From Flavobacterium hibisci (lineage in GTDB: Bacteria; Bacteroidota; Bacteroidia; Flavobacteriales; Flavobacteriaceae): a stretch of 64,000 bases of DNA. The notes beneath the pieces were generated by a model. The model had not been told where the DNA came from and made no database searches. It was given only the letters and a program-made list of their open reading frames with translations. Both the position numbers and the translations under genes were made by a program. Positions 47,379-57,306 of this stretch are shown here, piece by piece; the first letter of the stretch is position 1; every line of letters begins with the position of its first letter. Location: positions 607,401 to 671,400 of the forward strand of contig NZ_JAIQDW010000001.1 of the NCBI RefSeq assembly GCF_020026925.1, read 5' to 3'.

Positions 47379-48923
47379 ATGGCTAACCATCAAAAAGATT
47401 TCTTATTTGTACTGATTAAGTCACTTTCTAAATCTGAAAAAAGACAGTTTAAAATTTTTGCAAGCCGTTTAGAAACGAGTTCAAATACTAAATTCATTGA
47501 ATTATTTAATATTTTGGATAAGTCTGAAACTTATGATGAAAAGCTTATTTTAAAAAGCGGAATCATCAAAAAAGTTCAGCTATCTAACTTAAAATCCTAT
47601 TTGTACAAGCAGATCCTGGTTAGTATCCGCTTAAATATTCCCAGCCAGAATATTCGATATCAACTGCGCGAACAAATAGATTTTGCCGTTATTTTATACA
47701 ACAAAGGCTTATACAAACAAAGCCTGAAAATTTTGGATAAAACCAAAATGATAGCCCTTGAAAATGATGAAAAATACATGGCATATGAAATTGTTGAATT
47801 CGAAAAGTTAATCGAATCACAATACATCACAAGGAGTATTCAGGGACGCGCTGATGAATTGGTTATTCAGGCTAAAGAACTGAATTATCGAAATACAATT
47901 TCCAGCAAACTATCCAATTTGTCATTACAGCTATACGGAATTATGCTAAAAACCGGTTACGTAAAAAACGATGAGGAATACAAATATATTGATGACTATT
48001 TCAACAAACATATTTCAAAATTAGACGAAAGCAAATTTGGCTTCCGCGAAAAATATTGGTTTTATAATGCCAATTTGTGGCGTAGTTTTCTTGTTCAGGA
48101 TTTTCTTGCGAGTTATAAATATGCTTATAAATGGGTCAGATTATTCTATGATAATCCAAATATGATTTACCAGAATCCTGTATTTTTTCTAAAAGGAAAT
48201 CACTACTTTTTAGAATCGCTTTATATGCTGAAATACAAATCGAATTTCAAAAAATATCTAACGCTTCTAGAGGAAACTATTCAGGATCCCAGATTTCCTG
48301 TTAATGATAACATTGCATCGCTATCCTTTTTATATATCTATAACAATAAACTAAACTATCATATTTTGGAAGGAACTTTCGCCGAAAGCGAATATTTGAT
48401 TCCTGAGATTTTAGAAAAAATTAAAATTCACAGTGAACATCTAGATGAGCATCACGAAATGTTGTTTTTTTACAAAATTGCCTCTATCTATTTTGGAAAC
48501 GAAAAATACAATGAATCCATTTATTATCTGGACAAAATAATCAACAACAAAAACCTGACGATGCGCGAAGATTTAATGTGCTTTGCCAGACTCTTGTCAT
48601 TAATTGCACATTATGAATTAGGAAAAGATTATTATCTGGAAAACCATCTTAAAAGTACCTATAAATTTCTATTGAAAATGAATGATCTGCATGAGGTGCA
48701 GAAAGAAATTATTAAGTTTATGAGAAACTTAAATAATTTTTATCCTGCCGATATTAAAAAGGAATTCATCAAAATGAGGGAACGATTTATCGAATTAGAA
48801 AAAAACACCTACGAAAAAAGAGCATTCCTTTATTTAGATATAATTTCGTGGCTCGAAAGCAAAATCGAAAACCGTAAAATTGCTGATATAATAAAGGAAA
48901 AAGCAAAACTATATAGTCGCTAA
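47379..48923 (+). CDS. TPR-like helical protein of unknown function
   Basis: A 514-residue cytoplasmic protein that appears fully alpha-helical. It opens with QKDFLFVLIKSLSKSEKRQF, and the rest contains repeat-like helical pairs (for example YNKGLYKQSLKILDKTK at about 109-125 and GNEKYNESIYYLDKIINNK at about 371-389), as in TPR scaffolds. No enzyme motif is seen and no named family is recognised. It is transcribed alone, divergent from leuA. Confidence 0.75.
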   Translation: MANHQKDFLFVLIKSLSKSEKRQFKIFASRLETSSNTKFIELFNILDKSETYDEKLILKSGIIKKVQLSNLKSYLYKQILVSIRLNIPSQNIRYQLREQIDFAVILYNKGLYKQSLKILDKTKMIALENDEKYMAYEIVEFEKLIESQYITRSIQGRADELVIQAKELNYRNTISSKLSNLSLQLYGIMLKTGYVKNDEEYKYIDDYFNKHISKLDESKFGFREKYWFYNANLWRSFLVQDFLASYKYAYKWVRLFYDNPNMIYQNPVFFLKGNHYFLESLYMLKYKSNFKKYLTLLEETIQDPRFPVNDNIASLSFLYIYNNKLNYHILEGTFAESEYLIPEILEKIKIHSEHLDEHHEMLFFYKIASIYFGNEKYNESIYYLDKIINNKNLTMREDLMCFARLLSLIAHYELGKDYYLENHLKSTYKFLLKMNDLHEVQKEIIKFMRNLNNFYPADIKKEFIKMRERFIELEKNTYEKRAFLYLDIISWLESKIENRKIADIIKEKAKLYSR

Positions 48924-49068
48924 TTGAATGGATGACTATATATTAAAAATCTTAACTTAAGTCCAACAAAGTAATAACAAAACCTTAACAGCAAAAGAAA
49001 GATATATACCAGACCTTTGTAATGTAATAAACTGGTTATTTATTATTTTGGTTTTGGTTAGTTAAATG

Positions 49069-49096
49069 ATGCCGGCATCTTCGAGATTGCCGGCAT
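49069..49096. terminator. Hairpin terminator
   Basis: The perfect 9-bp stem ATGCCGGCA with TGCCGGCAT around a 10-nt loop, followed by seven T residues, lies 146 bp after the TPR-like gene. Confidence 0.8.
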
Positions 49097-49184
49097 TTTT
49101 TTATATTTAAATTCCAGATAAAAAATCCAATTCCCAATCTTATTGAGCTGAAATTTGGAAGTTGGAAGTTTAAAATATGAAAGT

Positions 49185-49985
49185 TTAATTTCTAAGTCTT
49201 TCGTGAAGCAATTTGAAATACGAAAAAGCCTTTAACAATCTGCTCCCATGCCAGGAAAACATTTCACCATCAACAAAAATGGTTTTGGCATGATGAGTGA
49301 AACGTCCTATTTCAAAAGCATCTTCTTCTTTAAAAGGGTAAGGCTCAGAAGAAAGGAAAATCAAATCCGGATCACCTTCCAAGCGCATTTTTTTTAGTTC
49401 AACTTCAGGGTAACGACCTTTATCTCCGTAGATATTTATAAAATGATTCAGCTTTAATAATTCATCAATATAAGTATCATTACCAGCCACCATATATGGA
49501 TTTTTCCAGATAAAATAGGCTGCTTTTTTGATTTCAATATCCTGAACGTATTTTTTAAAATCGCTTAAAGCAAAAGTTAACTTATCATTCCACTTTTGGG
49601 CTTCAGTCCGACAGTTAAAAAGCTGCCCAAAATCTGAAATCATTTGAAAATTATCCTCAATAGAAACAATATTCGTTACCCAAACCGGACAGATTTGACT
49701 TAACTGCCCTACAATCTCAGCAGTATTTTCTTCCTTATTGCAGATAATAATATCAGGCTGAAGTAATTTTATCTTTTCAAAATGAATCTTTTTGGTTCCG
49801 CCTACAATTTTTTTTGTGGATTTTAAATGATACGGATGCACACAAAACTTCGTAATTCCGATGATTTTATATTCTAAACCTAAATCATACAGCAATTCGG
49901 TTTGAGAGGGAACTAATGAAATAACGCGTTTTGGAGTTGTATCAAAAGAGTGTAAAGTACCGAGTTGGTCTTGTAGTTGTTTCAT
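49185..49985 (-). CDS. Helical-backbone metal receptor / BtuF-like binding protein
   Basis: A 266-residue protein of the TroA/BtuF periplasmic-binding fold (PKRVISLVPSQTELLYDLGLE, then KKIHFEKIKLLQPDIIICNKEENT). The family binds cobalamin, haem or siderophores for ABC importers. This copy has no signal peptide or lipobox at its start (MKQLQDQLGTLHSFDTTPK), so it may be cytoplasmic. No ABC transporter gene is adjacent. The ligand is unknown. Confidence 0.82.
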   Translation of the reverse strand: MKQLQDQLGTLHSFDTTPKRVISLVPSQTELLYDLGLEYKIIGITKFCVHPYHLKSTKKIVGGTKKIHFEKIKLLQPDIIICNKEENTAEIVGQLSQICPVWVTNIVSIEDNFQMISDFGQLFNCRTEAQKWNDKLTFALSDFKKYVQDIEIKKAAYFIWKNPYMVAGNDTYIDELLKLNHFINIYGDKGRYPEVELKKMRLEGDPDLIFLSSEPYPFKEEDAFEIGRFTHHAKTIFVDGEMFSWHGSRLLKAFSYFKLLHERLRN

Positions 49986-50054
49986 GTTTCAGGTTGTTTT
50001 GGTTTCAAGGTTTTTGAATTGTGAATCAACAAACAGTCTCACAAATTCAAACTT

Positions 50055-50882
50055 TTAAACTTTAAACTTTAAACTAAGAATTTCCTCCATTTCCTGCTGC
50101 ACTTTTAAAGCTTCTTCCCTTGCCTTTTCAGCAAAATCAGTTCCGTTAGAAGCGTAAATAATAGCCCTGGCAGAATTTACAAGCAGACCAATTTTATCAT
50201 TCATTCCGTATTTGCAAACTTCAGACAAACTTCCCCCCTGAGCGCCGATTCCGGGAACCAGTAAAAAGCTGTCCGGAACAATTTTTCTAATTTCCGTAAA
50301 ATATTCCGCTTTAGTAGCACCAACTACGTACATTAAATTATGACTGTTTTTCCAGGCCTTAGAGGTTTCTAAAACCTGCTTGTATAATTCCTTTCCGTTG
50401 GTCTCTAAAGTTTGAAAATCAAATGCTCCTTCGTTTGAAGTCAAAGCCAGCATTATAGTGTGTTTGTTTTCAAAAGCCAGAAAAGGTTCCACAGAGTCTT
50501 TTCCCATATAAGGAGCAACTGTTACACTGTCAAAATTCAAATCTTCAAAAAAAGCTTTTGCATACATGCTTGAAGTATTTCCTATATCGCCACGTTTTGC
50601 ATCAGCAATCGTAAAAATTTCAGGAAATTTTTCATTTATATAATTAATTGTTTTTTGAAGTGAAATCCAGCCTTTTATTCCATACGCTTCAAAAAAAGCT
50701 GTATTAGGTTTATACCCCACAGTCAAATCATGGGTAGCATCAATTATGGCCTTATTGAACTCAAAAACAGGATCTTCAGTTTCTAATAAATGTTGAGGAA
50801 TTTTGTTTAAATCAGGATCCAGCCCAACGCATAAAAATGATTTTTTCTGAAGTATTTGTTGGTGCAGTTGTTGTGTAGTCAT
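50055..50882 (-). CDS. pyrF: Orotidine 5-prime-phosphate decarboxylase, type 2
   Basis: A 275-residue decarboxylase, last step of UMP synthesis. The motifs [34 protein letters not shown] with the catalytic lysine, and [12 protein letters not shown] fit the long (type 2) form, about 270 residues. It lies 69 bp upstream of the metal-receptor gene on the same strand. Confidence 0.96.
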   Translation of the reverse strand: MTTQQLHQQILQKKSFLCVGLDPDLNKIPQHLLETEDPVFEFNKAIIDATHDLTVGYKPNTAFFEAYGIKGWISLQKTINYINEKFPEIFTIADAKRGDIGNTSSMYAKAFFEDLNFDSVTVAPYMGKDSVEPFLAFENKHTIMLALTSNEGAFDFQTLETNGKELYKQVLETSKAWKNSHNLMYVVGATKAEYFTEIRKIVPDSFLLVPGIGAQGGSLSEVCKYGMNDKIGLLVNSARAIIYASNGTDFAEKAREEALKVQQEMEEILSLKFKV

Positions 50883-50933
50883 TGGTATTTTTTTAGTTTT
50901 TTCAATTCAAAAAACGATTTTTTAGAAAGTATG

Positions 50934-50941
50934 CAAAAATA
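50934..50941 (-). promoter_or_regulatory. Promoter of pyrF
   Basis: The minus strand reads TATTTTTG, matching TAnnTTTG. Confidence 0.5.
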
Positions 50942-50993
50942 AAAAAAGCCACTCAATTAAGAATGGCTTTTAGTATTTATATTTCAATCAGAA

Positions 50994-53180
50994 TTAGAAA
51001 TTACCTAAATAAACAATTTCTGTTCTTCTGTTTGCTGCTCTTCCTGCAGCAGTTTTATTAGATTTAACTGGTTTTGAGGCCCCAAAACCTTGTGAAGTTA
51101 AATTAGCAGGATTTACTCCTTTTTCAATTAAAGCATCCATAATAACTTTTGCTCTTTCTTCAGATAATTTTTGATTTGCCTTAGCATTGCCTACATTATC
51201 AGTATGACCATAAATGGCAAATTTTGCGTTTGGATAGTTTTTCAAAATTTCTTTAATTGCATCAAGTCTTCCTGAAGTTTCTACTTTCTTAGCATCACTT
51301 AAGGTAGCTTTACCAGATGTAAAGAAGATAGATTTTGCCTCAACCTGTAATTGAGCCAAAGTAGCTTTACTAACTTCAGGACACCCTTTATTTTCTGCCG
51401 GACCTGCTACTAGAGGACAATCATCAACGTTATCAGCAACTCCATCTTTATCAGTATCTAAAACCGGACATCCTTTGTTTTCTACTAAACCTGCAACATT
51501 AGGACAAGCGTCATCTTTATCCAAAACTCCATCTCCGTCTGTATCAGGCCATGGGCAACCTTTATTTTCAACTGGGCCTGCAACTGTTGGGCATCCGTCA
51601 ACATTGTCTAATAATGTATCTCCGTCGCTATCTTTCCATGGGCAGCCTTTGTTTTCAACAGGACCGGCAACATCCGGACAAGCATCATCTTTATCTAAAA
51701 CTTTGTCACCATCAGTATCTGGCCAAGGACAACCATTGTTTTCAATTGGCCCCGCTACTTTTTTACAAGAATCTTGTTTATCAATTACCCCATCCTGATC
51801 TCTGTCTTTAAATTTCTTTTGGTAAACCGGAATTTTAATCCCAACGTAAAAATCTGCAGCTTTTGATTCTTTAGAAACCAAATTAGAAATAATTGAACCT
51901 GAACCAACAAAGAAGGTACCAACACGTAATCCTGTACCCACTTGAGTTCCGCTGTATTCCATCCACGTAACAGGAACATAAAAACTAAACCATCTGCTTT
52001 CGTATCGAGGTGCCAAACTTACTCTATTAGCAATATTGGTCGCATTTAATTTTGTATTTGAAACCATACTGATATCTCCATTAAGATTCAGATAGAATTT
52101 ATTATGTATATTCCAGTCAACATCAGCATGAAGTGCTGTAGGTAAATTCGTTTTTACTCCTTTTGAAGTTGATGTTTTTGTATAGCGATCATTTAATAAA
52201 TCATATAAATTATCAGTATCATCAATCATTTCCTGAGTAAGAGTACCTGTTATATCGTAAATATCCTCTTTTGATTTTTTATAATTTATCGAACCAATAT
52301 CGGTAACAGACAACCCAAAACGTAACTTATACTTATTCAGATCCCTGAAATTATTGTCAGCCGGTTTTGCATTATTTAAATCATATTTAGCATAATCTGG
52401 TCTCCACTCATATACAAATCCAAAATCAAAACCTACTCCGCTTGAATTAATGTCAAACTCATAATCTTCATTAGCCTCCCAATCCTGGCTTCCACCTATA
52501 GTTAATTGACCATTTGTAAATAATCTGCTATTTGAGGGATCAACTTGATTTACAATTAGGCTTGCGTTAGCATTTCTTCCTTGTATGTAAGCATTTCCAA
52601 CACCTTGCAGGTATTTAGCCGTCAAACCTCCTTTTAAGAAATGTTGCCCATTCTGATATAAAACTGCAGCATAAGATAGTCCTAATTCTCCCCATGCGTG
52701 TACTGCACCGTTTGGACTGCCTGCATTAATAGGTCCGAAACCGTTTGCCTGATCCAAACCATTTTTTACCTGATCAACAAGAGTACCATTAACATCTCTA
52801 AGATTTGTTATAGATCTTGCCCTGGTAAAAAGTGCCAATGTATGCTTAGGCGCAATATTGAACATAAAAGACGGCCCCATAATATCCAGATTAACAATGG
52901 CATTATTTGCATTTGAAGGAGTCATTTTTGACTGACTGTCAAAGTCATAACCATCTTTAAAAACATCAAAAAGTTTAACACCATACAAGTCATTACTAAC
53001 AGCACTACTAACAGAAAACAAATTAACATCTGTTTTAAAACGGGAATCAGCTATTGATGCAGGGTTAAAAAGCACACTTTGCACACCGGCATAATTATCA
53101 TTAAAATAACCTAAATACGACTGTGCCGTAGCAACAGCAGACGTTAAAAAAATAAATAAAATGAGTAATTGTTTTTTCAT
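50994..53180 (-). CDS. OmpA-family protein with DUF5723-like barrel and thrombospondin type 3 repeats
   Basis: A 728-residue surface protein. Signal peptide MKKQLLILFIFLTSAVATAQ; residues about 25-440 form a DUF5723-like barrel (FNPASIADSRFKTDVN). Residues about 450-600 carry five calcium-binding repeats of the form DxDxDGVxDxxDxCPxxxGPxENxGCP. Residues about 610-725 are an OmpA peptidoglycan-binding domain (YGHTDNVGNAKANQKLSEER). It links the outer membrane to peptidoglycan. Confidence 0.92.
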   Translation of the reverse strand: MKKQLLILFIFLTSAVATAQSYLGYFNDNYAGVQSVLFNPASIADSRFKTDVNLFSVSSAVSNDLYGVKLFDVFKDGYDFDSQSKMTPSNANNAIVNLDIMGPSFMFNIAPKHTLALFTRARSITNLRDVNGTLVDQVKNGLDQANGFGPINAGSPNGAVHAWGELGLSYAAVLYQNGQHFLKGGLTAKYLQGVGNAYIQGRNANASLIVNQVDPSNSRLFTNGQLTIGGSQDWEANEDYEFDINSSGVGFDFGFVYEWRPDYAKYDLNNAKPADNNFRDLNKYKLRFGLSVTDIGSINYKKSKEDIYDITGTLTQEMIDDTDNLYDLLNDRYTKTSTSKGVKTNLPTALHADVDWNIHNKFYLNLNGDISMVSNTKLNATNIANRVSLAPRYESRWFSFYVPVTWMEYSGTQVGTGLRVGTFFVGSGSIISNLVSKESKAADFYVGIKIPVYQKKFKDRDQDGVIDKQDSCKKVAGPIENNGCPWPDTDGDKVLDKDDACPDVAGPVENKGCPWKDSDGDTLLDNVDGCPTVAGPVENKGCPWPDTDGDGVLDKDDACPNVAGLVENKGCPVLDTDKDGVADNVDDCPLVAGPAENKGCPEVSKATLAQLQVEAKSIFFTSGKATLSDAKKVETSGRLDAIKEILKNYPNAKFAIYGHTDNVGNAKANQKLSEERAKVIMDALIEKGVNPANLTSQGFGASKPVKSNKTAAGRAANRRTEIVYLGNF

Positions 53181-53209
53181 TAAATCGGGGTTTTAAGTTT
53201 AATTGGTCG

Positions 53210-53217
53210 CAAAACTA
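53210..53217 (-). promoter_or_regulatory. Promoter of the ompA-type gene
   Basis: The minus strand reads TAGTTTTG, matching TAnnTTTG, 30 bases before the start. Confidence 0.55.
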
Positions 53218-53407
53218 CAATAATAGATTTAAAAACAGGTTAACAAATTATTGAATCATATAACAACTTGTATTAATTATGTAGAGAATTATATAATATT
53301 ACTGCAATAAATGCGAATTATAGAAGAGTTTGAAAAATTTATGTAACAAACCACAACGAGAAGTTTCTGAATTTTACACTATATTATAAATATTAAATAA
53401 TAAAGCC

Positions 53408-53593
53408 ATGAATAGTACAGAAATAAAAGGAAACTGGAACGAGTTAAAAGGAAAATTAAAACAAAAATATGCTGATTTGACCGATGACGATTTGTTATAC
53501 GAAGAAGGAAAAGAAGATGAAATGTACGGAAGAATCCAGCAAAAATTAGGTAAAACGAAAGAGGAATGGAATGATATTGTGTCAAATTTGTAA
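53408..53593 (+). CDS. CsbD-family stress protein
   Basis: A 61-residue hydrophilic protein with the CsbD pattern: [25 protein letters not shown], in shorter form [13 protein letters not shown], and ending [13 protein letters not shown]. CsbD proteins are induced by general stress in many bacteria, but the molecular role is unclear. It heads a plus-strand group of envelope and stress genes and has its own terminator. Confidence 0.92.
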   Translation: MNSTEIKGNWNELKGKLKQKYADLTDDDLLYEEGKEDEMYGRIQQKLGKTKEEWNDIVSNL

Positions 53594-53612
53594 ATCTCTT
53601 TCAACTCTTATA

Positions 53613-53641
53613 AATGCCGCTTAACTAAAATTAGGCGGTAT
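53613..53641 (+). terminator. Terminator of the CsbD gene
   Basis: ATGCCGC with GCGGTAT (one G-T pair in the extension) followed by seven T residues. Confidence 0.7.
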
Positions 53642-53739
53642 TTTTTTGATTTTCAAAGTATAAAGCTTTAAATTTCTGAATTAACATGAATTACTCAAAA
53701 ACAAAATAAAATAGTTATCTTTAACCATATTTTTACAAA

Positions 53740-54291
53740 ATGAAATTATTTATAAAATTTGATATTAATACAATTTGCACACTTTACCTAAAAGAAAAAC
53801 TGGAAGAACAGAATTTGAATTTTTCTACTTTAGGATTTGGAGAAATTGAATTAGAAGATAATCTTAGTACTGAAGCATTAGATGAGCTTAAAAACAATTT
53901 AGAGCCATTTGGTTTTGAAGTAGTTGAGAATCAAAAAAGCGTTTTGGTTCAAAAAATCAAGGATGCTATAATAGAATTGGTTTATACAGATGACAACAAT
54001 AATTATAAAAGTTCAGCATATCTTGCTGATAAATTAAACCACAGTTATGGTTATCTGTCAAATGTATTTTCCGAAGTAACGTATTCTTCTATTGAGAATT
54101 TTATAATCATTCAAAAAATTGAAAGAGCAAAACAGTTAATGATTGTAAACGAAATGAGTTTAACCGAAATTGCTTTTTTACTGAATTATTCGAGTGTTGC
54201 GCACTTAAGTACTCAGTTTAAAAACACAACAGGAATAACTCCTTCAGCATTCTTGAGAATTATTAAAAAGCGTAGAGAAAATTTAAAATAA
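53740..54291 (+). CDS. AraC-family helix-turn-helix regulator
   Basis: A 183-residue protein with a C-terminal AraC-type DNA-binding domain (about 90-180): SYGYLSNVFSEVTYSSIENF, ERAKQLMIVNEMSLTEIAFLLNYS and HLSTQFKNTTGITPSAF. The N-terminal 75 residues (IKFDINTICTLYLKEKLEEQ) are a small domain with no recognised ligand-binding fold. The response regulator gene begins 20 bp later, which suggests a joint signalling operon. Confidence 0.9.
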   Translation: MKLFIKFDINTICTLYLKEKLEEQNLNFSTLGFGEIELEDNLSTEALDELKNNLEPFGFEVVENQKSVLVQKIKDAIIELVYTDDNNNYKSSAYLADKLNHSYGYLSNVFSEVTYSSIENFIIIQKIERAKQLMIVNEMSLTEIAFLLNYSSVAHLSTQFKNTTGITPSAFLRIIKKRRENLK

Positions 54292-54310
54292 AACCCAAAT
54301 ACCTTAATCA

Positions 54311-54760
54311 ATGCAGAAAAACGCATTACACATTTTACTCGCCGACGACGACGAAGACGACAGACTTTTCTTTAAGGATGCTTTCGAAGAAGTAAAAGTA
54401 CAAACCAAAGTCGAATTTGTTTTCGATGGTTTACAGTTAATGGAACATCTTATGAATCCGGATACTAAATTACCTGATATTTTATTTCTGGATTTGAACA
54501 TGCCCAAAAAAACAGGTAAGGAATGTTTGATCGAAATAAAAAAGACAGAGCACCTGAAGAATCTGATAATTGCAATTTATTCAACATCTTCTTCAGATGA
54601 GGATATTGAAGACACATTTATTGAAGGTGCCAATATTTATATCAAAAAACCAAGTGATTTTAATGCACTTAAAAAAATTATTAATGAAGTTGTTACACTA
54701 AATTGGCATTATCATACATCAGGATTAAATCGTGATAATTTCTTATTAAGCCTTAAGTAA
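54311..54760 (+). CDS. Response regulator receiver protein
   Basis: A 149-residue single receiver domain of the Rcp1 type. The acidic pocket is LLADDDEDDRLFFKDAF, the phosphorylation site is Asp61 in LFLDLNMPKK, and the conserved lysine is in YIKKPSDF. It has no DNA-binding domain, so it should act on a partner, most likely the kinase encoded next. The gap to the kinase is 11 bp. Confidence 0.93.
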   Translation: MQKNALHILLADDDEDDRLFFKDAFEEVKVQTKVEFVFDGLQLMEHLMNPDTKLPDILFLDLNMPKKTGKECLIEIKKTEHLKNLIIAIYSTSSSDEDIEDTFIEGANIYIKKPSDFNALKKIINEVVTLNWHYHTSGLNRDNFLLSLK

Positions 54761-54771
54761 TTACAATAATA

Positions 54772-56556
54772 ATGAAATGGATTCCTAAGTTTAATTCCTC
54801 AAATTACTTGAGAGTTATTTTTATAATAGCTATTTTCATTTTAATTTTTCTTTCGTCAATAGCTTACAAACACAACAGGGATCTCAATGAATCTACTAAG
54901 CTGCTCATGCACACCTATGAAATCAACATAGAGCTTGAGCGGCTTATGTCTGCTATAAAAGATGCAGAAACGGGCCAGCGTGGCTTTATGATTACCCGAA
55001 ACCATCGTTTTCTGGCTCCTTATCTTTTTTCGCGCGACAAGGTAAACACTTCCTTCATTGCCTTAAAAAAGCTTACTGCCGACAACCCGGTACAAAAACA
55101 AAATCTCGAAAAAATATACAAACTGATCATTAAACGTTATGTTTCATTTGAAAATTGTTTAAAATACAGTGATCCCGAAACGTATGATAAAAGAAAACTA
55201 GACAATCATATGTTTGGCGGCCGTATATTAATGGATAACATTCGTTTTAAAGTAGATGAAATGAATGATATCGAAAAAAACTTTTTGAAAAAAAGTTTAA
55301 AAAAATACGATGAAGAAATTTCTCTTGGCCCTATTTTTTCGATACTATTATTCTTAGTCGCTCTTCTCTTTATTTTACTTGCATACAGACAAATAAGCAA
55401 AGACCTGGAACGCTTAAAAATTTTCAACAAGAAACTCTTGATTTCTTCAGGTCTTATGGCCGAATCTGAAGTAATTGGTAAATTTAGTACCTGGCAATGG
55501 GATCTGGAAACAGGGAAAATTGATTATTCTGACAATCAGTTTCGACTTTTAGGCGTTGAGCCAAACGCTTTTACACCCAAAAAGGATAGCTTTTTAGATT
55601 TTGTACATCCAGAAGACAAGAAAGCAATTAAAGCCTCTATGGAGGGAATTATCAACAACGAAGAACTTCCCTTTACCTATTATAAAATAATTCAGCCTAA
55701 TGGCGAAACCAGACATTTAAAATCTACAGGTAAATTACTGGTTGACCAGAATGGAAGCAAAATTCTACTCGGTATCAATTTTGATATTACAGACGAACAC
55801 TTACTAAACATTGAACTTCAGGAACGAAACAACCAGCTTGAAAAAAGCAATAAAGAATTAGCTTCTTTTAATCATGTCGCGAGCCATGATTTACAAGAAC
55901 CACTACGCAAAATTCAAACCTTTATTTCCAGAATTTCCGAAGAAGACAAGGCAGCTCTTTCTGATAGCGCAAAAGATTACATTATAAAAGTAGAAACATC
56001 AGCCAAAAGAATGCGTGTTTTGATTGATGATTTATTATTATTCTCCAGAACTAATACTACCAAAAAAGAGTTCATTAAATCTGACCTGAATGAATTGCTG
56101 GAAAATGCAACATCAGAACTTGCCGTAATAACTGATGAGAAAAAAGGAAGCATTAACGTTACTAAATTACCTAAATTAGAGGTTATACCCTACCAGATAG
56201 AACAGCTCTTTATTAATTTGATTGGTAATTCACTAAAATACAGTCTTCCGGAAATACCACCTCAGATTACTATTGGTTGTGAAAAAATATTATCTAATGA
56301 ATATCCGGAATTGATTGATCATCCTTTCAAGAAATTTTACAAGATTACATTTACCGATAACGGAATGGGATTTGATCCACAATTCAAAGAGAATATTTTT
56401 GTGTTGTTTAAACGGCTACATTCCAAAAATGATTATCCGGGTACAGGAATTGGATTAGCCATTTGTAAAAAAATTGTTGAGAACCACAAAGGTTACATAA
56501 CAGCTGACAGTAAACCAGGCGAAGGTTCTGTATTTACTGTATTTCTTCCTCAATAA
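54772..56556 (+). CDS. Sensor histidine kinase with CHASE3 and PAS domains
   Basis: A 594-residue membrane kinase. Transmembrane segments lie at about 13-31 and 187-204 and enclose a CHASE3 domain (SAIKDAETGQRGFMIT). A PAS/PAC region (about 236-345) precedes HisKA with His372 in ASFNHVASHDLQEPLRK and a HATPase domain (NLIGNSLKYS, DNGMGFDP, GTGIGLAICKKIVENH). The signal is unknown. It pairs with the single-domain response regulator encoded immediately upstream. Confidence 0.95.
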   Translation: MKWIPKFNSSNYLRVIFIIAIFILIFLSSIAYKHNRDLNESTKLLMHTYEINIELERLMSAIKDAETGQRGFMITRNHRFLAPYLFSRDKVNTSFIALKKLTADNPVQKQNLEKIYKLIIKRYVSFENCLKYSDPETYDKRKLDNHMFGGRILMDNIRFKVDEMNDIEKNFLKKSLKKYDEEISLGPIFSILLFLVALLFILLAYRQISKDLERLKIFNKKLLISSGLMAESEVIGKFSTWQWDLETGKIDYSDNQFRLLGVEPNAFTPKKDSFLDFVHPEDKKAIKASMEGIINNEELPFTYYKIIQPNGETRHLKSTGKLLVDQNGSKILLGINFDITDEHLLNIELQERNNQLEKSNKELASFNHVASHDLQEPLRKIQTFISRISEEDKAALSDSAKDYIIKVETSAKRMRVLIDDLLLFSRTNTTKKEFIKSDLNELLENATSELAVITDEKKGSINVTKLPKLEVIPYQIEQLFINLIGNSLKYSLPEIPPQITIGCEKILSNEYPELIDHPFKKFYKITFTDNGMGFDPQFKENIFVLFKRLHSKNDYPGTGIGLAICKKIVENHKGYITADSKPGEGSVFTVFLPQ

Positions 56557-56578
56557 ATCCCTTATAAAACCTTACTAA

Positions 56579-56618
56579 AAACGTTATATTTTTCCAGAAT
56601 GGGAATTATATAACGTTT
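56579..56618 (+). terminator. Terminator of the histidine kinase operon
   Basis: AAACGTTATA pairs with TATAACGTTT around a 20-nt loop, followed by a T-rich run. Confidence 0.65.
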
Positions 56619-56695
56619 CTTTTTTATGCTGTAAAGCAAACCTTACTATTCGTTAGCATCTTTGTAATGTAATAATGAAGTAACTATTTAAACAG

Positions 56696-57271
56696 ATGTT
56701 TTCATCAAAAAGATCATTCTTCAAAACAGCTTTTATAGTCATTGTAACAATAACTATTTCGTCATGTAATGAAAATGAAAAACCGGAAAACATAAAACCG
56801 GAAAACAAAAAAAACAAATACGTTCTTACAAAAAACACAGAACAAATTGAAGCTTATTTTTTTGTTGCAACTGCAGGAGTAACAAAAACGATCATTTCTA
56901 AAGCACAGCTGGCAAAAAATAAAAGTTTACAAAATTCAATAAAAATTGTCAGCAGCAAAATAGAAAATAATCAAAAAATGTTATTACAGGAAATCAACAA
57001 AATAGCTGTTCAAAAACTCATTATAATCAGTGAAATAAATACATCGGTTACCAATAAGGATTTGTATGAGCTTGTTAACAAAAAGGATGTTGATTTTGAT
57101 GATGCCTATCTGAATTCTATTACACAGTCTTTAACTGAAATGATAGGATTATTGGAATCCATAGCAAAAGAAACAAATGATATGGTAATACTGAAATTAG
57201 TTGCTCATTACTTACCAAAACAATACGAATTTTTAAGAGAAACAGAAAAAATTAAAAAACAAATCAATTAA
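56696..57271 (+). CDS. DUF4142-like lipoprotein
   Basis: A 191-residue lipoprotein with signal and lipobox (FIVIVTITISSC) followed by a short spacer with two PENxKPEN-like copies. The rest is helical, with EAYFFVATAGVTKTIISKAQLAK and later LTEMIGLLESIAKETND, which resembles DUF4142 in layout but with low certainty. Its role is unknown; the neighbours suggest an envelope or stress function. Confidence 0.6.
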   Translation: MFSSKRSFFKTAFIVIVTITISSCNENEKPENIKPENKKNKYVLTKNTEQIEAYFFVATAGVTKTIISKAQLAKNKSLQNSIKIVSSKIENNQKMLLQEINKIAVQKLIIISEINTSVTNKDLYELVNKKDVDFDDAYLNSITQSLTEMIGLLESIAKETNDMVILKLVAHYLPKQYEFLRETEKIKKQIN

Positions 57272-57306
57272 AATCAAATTAGAATTATTAACTAAATTTT
57301 TAAATT

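Noticed and set aside
51400..51800. Tandem DNA repeats, possible CRISPR
   Set aside because: They encode the calcium-binding thrombospondin type 3 repeats of the OmpA-type protein; units lie in frame and have no spacers.
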